Shown here piece by piece: positions 9,717 to 14,957 of a DNA stretch of 14,957 bases. The notes under the pieces were generated by a model, which did not search any database, was not told the origin of the DNA, and worked only from the letters and a program-made list of their open reading frames with translations. Both the position numbers and the translations under genes were made by a program. Each line of letters starts with the position of its first letter. Positions within the stretch are counted from its first letter, which is position 1. This stretch comes from Acanthamoeba lenticulata (lineage: Eukaryota; Discosea; Longamoebia; Acanthamoebidae), in the NCBI GenBank assembly GCA_002179805.1, contig NAVB01000880.1, positions 1 through 14,957 of the forward strand, read 5' to 3'.

Positions 9717-9847
9717 GTTGTCTTCTTGATGCTTTCAGTCTGGCAAAAAGGTGCAAGGACCAACGTTGGTCCCCCTGCGAAAGTTGTGGTGGAAAAATTT
9801 GGCCAGCAAAGTGGCATGCAACGCACGAAAACCCAAGCGGAATTTAG
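9717..9847 (-). promoter_or_regulatory. Short upstream region of the 498-aa gene
   Basis: About 130 nt separate the start codon (9716) from the first bases that fit the retroelement frame (about 9848). Any remaining core promoter of the gene should lie here, unless transcription starts within the mobile DNA. I see no clear TATA box. The one marked feature is the palindrome at 9757-9772. Confidence 0.35.
9757..9772. promoter_or_regulatory. 16-bp perfect palindrome upstream of the 498-aa gene
   Basis: GGACCAACGTTGGTCC reads the same on both strands and lies 41-56 nt upstream of the ATG at 9716. A dimeric DNA-binding protein could recognise such a site, or it could form a small hairpin in the 5' UTR. 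A regulatory role is inferred from position and symmetry only. Confidence 0.35.
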
Positions 9848-10972
9848 CAGAACTCTACAGAGGAAGAGAGGAAGAAGAGTGAGGTAGCCGGGCGAAAGGG
9901 GACCGAAGGCAAGAAGGATGAGGAGGGACAGCGAGGAGTGGGATTTTTAACCATGGAGTGGATAACCGACCACGTAAAAAAAGGGGTTACGTTCTCTATG
10001 AGAACCGTCGTTGTGTGCGGTAGCTTCGACAGATTAACCCCATATCCAATAATCGTTAAAATCCAGAAAAACTCTGACGCCTCCAGAAATCCCTCTACCC
10101 CCAACAGACATGAAGAGGACCACAGGAAACCAAGGCAAGGACCCCCCCTAGGAAGTACCCCTCTCGCCATAGCCCTCACCCACAAAGTCAAAATAAAAAA
10201 AATTGTTATTAGGAAAATACACCCCATAACAAAAGAACAAACACCCAACGGGTGGAAAACAATAAACGTAGCCACTCGCTTCGTTTCCACCCCACATCTC
10301 AAGCATAACAATAAGCACAAGATGAACAGCCTATCCCTTGGTATTAACCTCTTTGGCAAGCAAGAGCCAAAAAACAAGGACACGATGGACAAAGAGATCC
10401 ACAATATGGGAGGGAACTTGGAAGAAGCGGCCAAAGATAACGGGCAACCAGGCCTGGAATCCCAAGGCGGAGAAGGGGGAGGAGAGGAGAGGGAAGAGGA
10501 GACTATTAGTAGTGAGGAGGAACAAAACGACCAAGGAGAGGCGGACCAGGAGAGGGAAGGCGAGAAAGATGATGAGGAAGCTGCTGAAAGTGAGGATCCA
10601 AGCACCACGAGCAAGAGGAAGGGGTCAGAACTAAGGCATAATCTAGACAAGAGGCTGCATACCTTGAGACAAGCTAGGGCAGCCAAGAACAAGCTCTCAA
10701 CGGTGGAGAAGGCAGTGGAAAGGAAGCACCAGGCGTCTCTACTGAAGTTCACAACAAGCGCTTCTTCAACTTCAGGGAGTTCAGGCAGCGCGCCAAGGAG
10801 CTGGGCATCCACGTCGGAAGGTTCGGACAGCACAAGAGGAGGAAGCGGGGCCAGGATGGGGCGACCGTTCGCAGAGGAGAAGGCCGGAGTGATAGGGGGA
10901 AGATCAGAAGAGGAGAGACATGCGGAGAGAGTGGAAAGGAGGATGTCAAGGTGGACTCTGATCACTCAATGA
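9848..10972 (+). pseudogene. ORF1-like acidic frame of the retroelement
   Basis: The frame is open from 9848 with no methionine until 9953, and stops at 10972. Its first third is mixed (ATG at 9953, MEWITDHVKKG), followed by a long Glu/Asp/Lys-rich low-complexity stretch (about 10380-10620) and a basic region with LRQARAAKNKL. I see no zinc knuckles or RNA-recognition motif, so assignment as ORF1 rests on position. After about 10740 the better coding frame appears to be +1 (with KRFFNFREFRQRAKELG), suggesting a frameshift there. The lack of an early Met suggests 5' truncation. Confidence 0.45.
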
Positions 10973-11751
10973 TAGAGCTCATAGTAGAGTGGACGTCAGG
11001 TACCACCGAATTCGTCAAAAACAAAACCAAACGGAGGATCATCCCAAAGGAACTCACCCAAGAAGAACTAACAACCTACAACAACTCAATCCAGAACCTG
11101 GATGGAGGATATGTTGAGCTGGTACTGGACCCAGACCTAAAATACAATAGGAAGGACCAAATCAACAAGGCAATGGAGTGCATTATATCGTGGATGCTCT
11201 CAGCAACAGACGAAATTATTAAAAAAAGAGAAGAGTTGGAGGGAAGCCGCAAAACCCCCTCAGGAAAGAGAATACACAAAGATATACGAAATAATAAAAA
11301 AATCAGGCTGGCCAGGAAAAAAAGATGGCAAATTGTAAAAGGAATCAGAATGGCGTCCAAAGAGGAAGGGGACAGAGGGAGGCGCACAGACAAGGAAATA
11401 CGACAAATAATGAAAGCATGCAGTGACCTAAATAAAATAGAGCCAGTTGATATTCATAACAAAAACAAATTGAGAGAATGGATAAACACTACCAAGGTAA
11501 TCAAGAAAAAAATGGACAAAACAATCAAAAAGCTGATTGATGACAATGAAAACCTCAGAATAGGAAGGCTGATCACCAAGCTTCAGGAGGAGGGAAACCT
11601 AAAAGCAGACACATATTACAAAAAGATCAGGAACGCCATATGGAACACACAACAAAGACAAATTAACGCTGCACTCAGAGTGGATGACAATGGGATCAAT
11701 TGCATCACCACCCAGATGAGGTCAAGGAGTTGGTACAAAGGGCCTGGGTGA
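10678..11751 (+). pseudogene. Retroelement ORF2 remnant: endonuclease C-terminal tip plus linker
   Basis: This frame is open from 10678 to a stop at 11751. VDSDHSMIELIVEW at 10951-10992 matches the last strand of AP-endonuclease domains of LINEs, where the SDH triplet holds catalytic Asp and His. The roughly 200 residues that should precede it, with the other catalytic residues, are absent; instead there is an Arg/Gly/Lys-rich stretch with QHKRRKRGQDG. After the SDH block comes a lysine-rich helical linker of about 230 residues, usual between endonuclease and RT. The frame ends as MRSRSWYKGPG, which is out of register with the RT piece that starts near 11700. Confidence 0.6.
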
Positions 11752-12122
11752 AGCAGTTTGATAAGGACCCTGAGAATGAGGCAGTGGGAGAGGGCGAATG
11801 GATCAAACACATAACATCTATAAAAGGCAAGATGGAATCACTTATGGAGCGCATGTCCATCAATGAATTGGACACCACACTAAGAGAATCAAAAAACGGG
11901 AAAGCACCTGGCCCAACTGAGGAGACCATTGAGATGTTCAAATGGATGTCTGAAGCAAATAAAAAAATAATACTTAATATATATAATAACATCCTAGAAA
12001 CCAGAGTAACGCCAGACTGCTGGAGAGCGGCTAATATATTTGGCATCTATAAAGTGGGAGACCTGGCCAACCCACTCAACTACAGGCCCATAGCGCTTAT
12101 AACATGGGCTCATTTGAAATGA
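11700..12122 (+). pseudogene. Reverse transcriptase N-terminal fragment
   Basis: In a frame shifted relative to the linker, the sequence reads HPDEVKELVQRAWVKQF, then KNGKAPGPTEETIEMF, then WRAANIFGIYKVGDLANP and LNYRPIALIT. These are the standard opening blocks of LINE reverse transcriptases (K.GKAPG.D, W..A.+..+.K.GD, NYRPI.L). Homology stops after ALIT at about 12100, and the frame then ends in TGA at 12120-12122. All later blocks, including the catalytic aspartates, are missing. The frameshift relative to the upstream ORF lies around 11700-11712. Confidence 0.75.
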
Positions 12123-12137
12123 GAGGTCAAAAATGAC
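12109..12137. repeat. Paired small inverted repeats at the end of the retroelement fragment
   Basis: CTCATTT-G-AAATGAG (12109-12123) is a perfect 7-bp inverted repeat around one base, followed after two bases by GTCA-AAAA-TGAC (12126-12137). Both sit exactly where RT homology is lost. They may mark the terminus of an inserted element or a repair junction. No matching inverted copy is seen before the right edge of the window. Confidence 0.35.
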
Positions 12138-12451
12138 TGGTGAAATAATATGGAATCAAAATTAACAATAAGGCAATAAACCTCCATTTGATTTATATAA
12201 AAGCATTTTAACCACATTAAACTGATAATACAAGCATTTTTACGTAAGTGAAAATAATATTACATGCTTATTATGTATATTAAGTTCAAAAATAAAATTA
12301 CATTAAATAAATCAAATGCATTTAGAAAAATAAAATAAAACGAGATTTATTATAAATATTTTAAATTAGGTAAGTTGTTTGATTGAAGACAAAAAACCAA
12401 AAAAGGATAAATTAGAGTTTATCAGAAAAGGTGGATGACGCGAATTGGATG

Positions 12452-12457
12452 TTTATT
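12452..12457 (-). terminator. Candidate polyadenylation signal for the transposase-like gene
   Basis: The minus strand reads AATAAA about 170 nt beyond the stop codon at 12627. In such AT-rich DNA the hexamer is expected by chance, so the call is weak. If used, both palindromes at 12508-12570 would lie in the 3' untranslated region. Confidence 0.25.
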
Positions 12458-12507
12458 TCAAAAAGAAGAAAATTTAAAAATCGCGGGGGCCACAAGTAAA
12501 AAACGAG

Positions 12508-12527
12508 ACCGCGTACGCGTACGCGGT
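12508..12527. repeat. GC-rich 20-bp palindrome, copy 1
   Basis: ACCGCGTACGCGTACGCGGT is perfectly palindromic and contains three CpG-rich half-steps in otherwise AT-rich DNA. It lies 100 nt past the stop codon of the transposase-like gene. Three related copies follow at 12551, 14346 and 14452. Confidence 0.85.
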
Positions 12528-12550
12528 GCTGACGCTTATATATTAACCAG

Positions 12551-12570
12551 ACCACGTACGCGTACGCGGT
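12551..12570. repeat. GC-rich 20-bp palindrome, copy 2
   Basis: ACCACGTACGCGTACGCGGT differs from copy 1 at one base, which breaks the symmetry at one end. Read on the minus strand it ends GTGGTCTGGTT, and the CTG flank recurs after copy 4 (GCGGTCTGTT), hinting that the repeat unit extends a few bases beyond the palindrome. Confidence 0.8.
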
Positions 12571-12626
12571 ACCCAAATTCGGCTTGTTCAGTGAGTTGTA
12601 AAGATGATAAAATAGACGCACCCAAT

Positions 12627-14957
12627 TCATACATCTTCAGACCATTTTGTTCTAAGTATTTCAAGAGGAGACCATAAAGAAGGCCTGATGCGATTGTCAA
12701 GATCAAGGGCGACATCAGGATGAAGAAGAGTAGAATAAGAAACAAAGTCAGCGTCACCATCCATTCTTTGCCAAATGTCATCGTCTCCTTTTTGCAGCCA
12801 GTTCAGATAGATACGGGTGCGAGTGGTATGCTGGACAACACCAAGCCAAATCTCATCAGATTCACCAGCAACAGCAACAATAGCACCTTTATCAGGTTTT
12901 TCCTTGGTGAGGTCCATTGTGGCATCTCCCGTCAAAACAAGGCTGGCTTCATATGGGGGATTAATTGAGTCCAACTGGGAAAAAGAAGCAGTGGTAAGGT
13001 CAGTAATATAATTATAAACCCATTGAAATGGCTGACGAAGTAGAATCTCAGCTGAAGGATTATTGAATTTAGAGACCACGTCATCAAACGATTGTTTATA
13101 AATTGCAGAGTTGTTGAGCGTGCTAAGAGCTATGTATGTATCTTTAAGCATAGCAGCATCCACTTGGACGGGATCTTTAGGCAATGGAGTAGTGGTTGGT
13201 GTAGTTGTCAAAAACTGAACAGGTCCCATCCATTCAGAATTAGAGGAATGATAATCTTTAGTATATAATTTGGCACAGTTATCTTCCCAGCAAAATGAAA
13301 ATACATGAGGTCTGGATGTGCCTGAAACAGCTCGGATATAAGGATCAAGCCAAGATTTAAAATCCCATGATTCAACCAAATAGAGTACACTTGGTTGTTG
13401 TAGCATAGATGAATACCATTTATCTTTGACTCCTTTTGCAAAATCATCAACACTAAACACTCTTGGGTTACGTGCCATACCAATACGGAAAGTTGAAAAC
13501 AGTTGGTCAATATCTTCATGCGTATGGCCCACTGGTAGAAATGACATTGTGATATTTTTGAACACATTATTATGAACCAGCCAATGACAGTAAGCCAGCA
13601 TGTATTTGTTTTTGTTTTCCCGACTGCAGTTGTCCATTTGTAAAAACAAAGTATGTGGTAGGCAGTCAGTGGGACGATTGGAGAAATGGGTAGATAAATG
13701 ATGATGAAGAAGAGACAGCGCAAAATCAGGACCACATCCAAACTGTCCATGATGTAAATAAATTGAGCGTTTTTGTGTACCATGATTGATGATTCTGTAA
13801 ACAGCGAGTTTATAAAGGTGCAGATCCTTCCATGCACTAGGTAAGGGAACCAAATATGGGAAAATTACATCTGCTGCTCCATCCATAATAACAGAAACAA
13901 TTCCATTATCACTAAGTGCCTGTCGCTGGTGTAGATGATAAATTCCTCGTTCAGCTTTTACCAGATTTAAATGTTCTGACTTTCTCTGCTTTAGCTGAAT
14001 TCGTTCCATTGTTGAAAGACGTCCATTGTTTAAACGATCATTTGATTTAGCACAGTCAGTACATTGTCCTAATACACAGAAGCGTGGAAATTTAACATGC
14101 TTGTGCTCAGTGGCGAATATCTTACAAAACTGGGATATGCTCAGAGGATGACTGGTGATGTAGGTGATCTCACGGATAGCGGCATTATATTTTTTGTAAA
14201 GGTGTTCCCTTGTCATAATCATAGGCATGTAGATCTTGTAGGAATTAGGTGCATGGCAGCCATACTGTCAATGTTAATTATGTCTGTAACGTATATAAGA
14301 TGAGAATTACAAACCACCGTCAAGCGCTATAGTATGACTACACGTACCGCGTATGTGTACGCGGGCCACATCAGTACGTAAACATTCAAAAAATGTTGAC
14401 AATATTTAGTAGAAGGGATCGCAAACGCATATGTGAAAAAGCTGTCAACAGACCGCGTACGCGTACGTGGCAGCATAGCTTAAGATAACGTACCATGTCG
14501 GTGTAGTCTTTAATCCAGGAATTTGCATAAGATGCAGCAGTAGACGTCATACGGCCGCGATGGAAACTTACCTCACTAGCGTAGTTACACATTTTATTTT
14601 CAGATATACCATAGGCATTCATGAAGGCTGTTCTGCAAACAAGCTATGTGCAAGTTAAAATTAATCCATAAGATAAAACAAACAAGAACATGTACTCGGC
14701 GTTCAATGAAGAAACATCTCGTCATGGCACTTTGATGCTCCATAATAATTCTTAACCATTGGCGTGAGGCGGCTTGGTTCATATTCTTCCATTTGAGACG
14801 ACATGCCCAAATTATGGAATTATCGAATTGTCGTAAGCATTTTTGTAAGCAACAAGATTTCAACAATATCTTATCTATATCTAAAGAATTAACATGCTGA
14901 AGAGCCTTGCTTGAAGATACGGCGGATTGATTTCGGTGAGTGTTGGTGTAACTAAGC
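12627..14957 (-). CDS. Transposase-like protein with 'VGHTHEDID' motif, 3 exons, 5' partial
   Basis: Exons on the minus strand: 14957(partial)-14696, 14643-14494, 14264-12627, joined in phase 0 with 52- and 229-nt introns. Exon 1 has SCCLQKCLRQF, exon 2 VCRTAFMNAYGIS and an RGR motif, and exon 3 completes an uninterrupted 545-residue frame to TGA (12629-12627). Exon 3 shows a Cys cluster (RFCVLGQCTDCAKSN), then VSVIMDGAAD (Asp codon 13883-13881), LFLQMDNCSRENKNKYM (Asp 13634-13632) and SFLPVGHTHEDIDQLFSTF (His 13526 to Asp 13506). These fit the eukaryotic repeat-associated family I know as DUF7869-like, whose spaced acidic residues resemble an RNase-H-fold DDE transposase; catalysis is inferred, not shown. 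No stops or frameshifts interrupt it, unlike the nearby retroelement. The start codon lies beyond the window. Confidence 0.72.
14346..14365. repeat. GC-rich 20-bp palindrome, copy 3 (in intron 2)
   Basis: ACCGCGTATGTGTACGCGGG keeps the outer arms of copy 1 but has lost the centre by C-to-T type changes (CGTACGCG to CGTATGTG), as expected for decay of methylated CpG. It lies in the proposed second intron of the transposase-like gene. Confidence 0.7.
14452..14471. repeat. GC-rich 20-bp palindrome, copy 4 (in intron 2)
   Basis: ACCGCGTACGCGTACGTGGC matches the reverse complement of copy 2 at 19 of 20 bases, so copies 2 and 4 are in inverted orientation about the large exon. It lies 23 nt downstream of the intron 2 donor. 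Confidence 0.75.

Larger units (their letters stand above)
9848..12108 (+). mobile_element. Degraded non-LTR (LINE-like) retrotransposon, 3'-truncated
   Basis: The plus strand carries, in order, an acidic ORF1-like frame, a short remnant of the AP-endonuclease end, a charged linker and the start of a reverse transcriptase. This is the order of LINE elements with an endonuclease-RT polyprotein. The pieces lie in three different frames. The endonuclease core and most of the RT (including the catalytic YxDD block) are missing, and there is no poly-A or other 3' tail before the sequence changes at about 12109. The left boundary is set where the ORF1-like frame opens after a stop at 9845-9847; no target-site duplication could be found. 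The element cannot move on its own. Confidence 0.7.
12109..12626. other. AT-rich stretch without a gene between the RT fragment and the transposase-like gene
   Basis: About 500 nt of AT-rich DNA hold no plausible coding frame. The left edge has two small inverted repeats side by side: CTCATTTGAAATGAG (12109-12123) and GTCAAAAATGAC (12126-12137). The right part holds two GC-rich 20-bp palindromes (12508-12527 and 12551-12570) and a minus-strand AATAAA. It probably contains the 3' untranslated region of the minus-strand gene and one end of the mobile element. Confidence 0.5.
14265..14493 (-). other. Intron 2 of the transposase-like gene
   Basis: The intron begins GTACGTTATC and ends TTGACAG on the minus strand. 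Splicing joins KDYTDM directly to YGCHAPNSYK, restoring a continuous family-like sequence (an acidic/aromatic helix followed by a Gly-x-Pro stretch). It is over four times longer than intron 1 and contains two of the four palindromes. Confidence 0.6.

Noticed and set aside
9844..10965. A 373-codon minus-strand open frame across the retroelement's first half
   Set aside because: It is the antisense of the acidic ORF1-like frame; its Ser/Leu/Phe-rich protein is what Glu/Lys/Arg codons give when read backwards, and it has no family motifs.
13208..13837. A 209-codon minus-strand open frame inside the transposase-like gene
   Set aside because: It overlaps the 545-residue exon in another frame on the same strand and lacks family motifs; it is a shadow of AT-rich coding sequence.
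12508..14471. The repeated palindromes as a CRISPR array
   Set aside because: There are only four copies with irregular spacing (tens to about 1800 nt) in a eukaryotic-type locus, with no spacers of constant length.
12508..14471. Palindromes as simple terminal repeats bounding a transposon
   Set aside because: Copies 3 and 4 lie inside intron 2, with exons 1 and 2 still further out, so they do not bracket the whole gene.

Overview
The window looks like nuclear DNA of an intron-rich, gene-dense microbial eukaryote. Exons are GC-rich. Introns are short (about 50-300 nt), mostly AT-rich or microsatellite-bearing, with GT...AG ends, and neighbouring genes on the same strand sit close together. 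An amoebozoan-like protist is my best guess, from gene architecture only and with low confidence. I see no bacterial operon signals, CRISPR array, tRNA or rRNA.

Layout. (1) 47-119 (-): possible first exon of a gene running off the left edge. (2) 196-7355 (-): one large gene that I rebuilt as 24 exons. All 23 introns are phase-compatible, and the CDS is 4290 nt, encoding 1429 aa with two N-terminal ankyrin repeats, a SPRY domain, a long ankyrin array and a C-terminal leucine-rich-repeat segment. (3) 7356-7895: gap with two unexplained minus-strand open frames. (4) 7896-9716 (-): a six-exon gene (1497 nt, 498 aa) for a conserved protein of unknown function, with a basic, coiled-coil and His-rich N-terminus. 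(5) 9717-9847: its short upstream region, with a 16-bp perfect palindrome. (6) About 9848-12108 (+): remains of a non-LTR retrotransposon with an acidic ORF1-like frame, only the C-terminal tip of an AP-endonuclease domain, a linker and the first blocks of a reverse transcriptase, in three frames and cut short. (7) 12109-14957: AT-rich DNA with a minus-strand three-exon gene, open at the right edge, for a transposase-like protein with an apparently intact acidic triad. Four copies of a GC-rich 20-bp palindrome lie two in its second intron and two just past its stop codon.

The two host-type genes (ankyrin/SPRY/LRR and the 498-aa protein) are adjacent on one strand. Nothing in the sequence shows that they act together. 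The ankyrin/SPRY/LRR protein is probably an intracellular protein-binding scaffold. The right-hand 5 kb is mobile DNA that has inserted upstream of the 498-aa gene; the retroelement is dead, whereas the transposase-like gene looks potentially functional.

Exon models were built by hand from reading frames, GT/AG sites and protein-family patterns. No transcript or database support was available.
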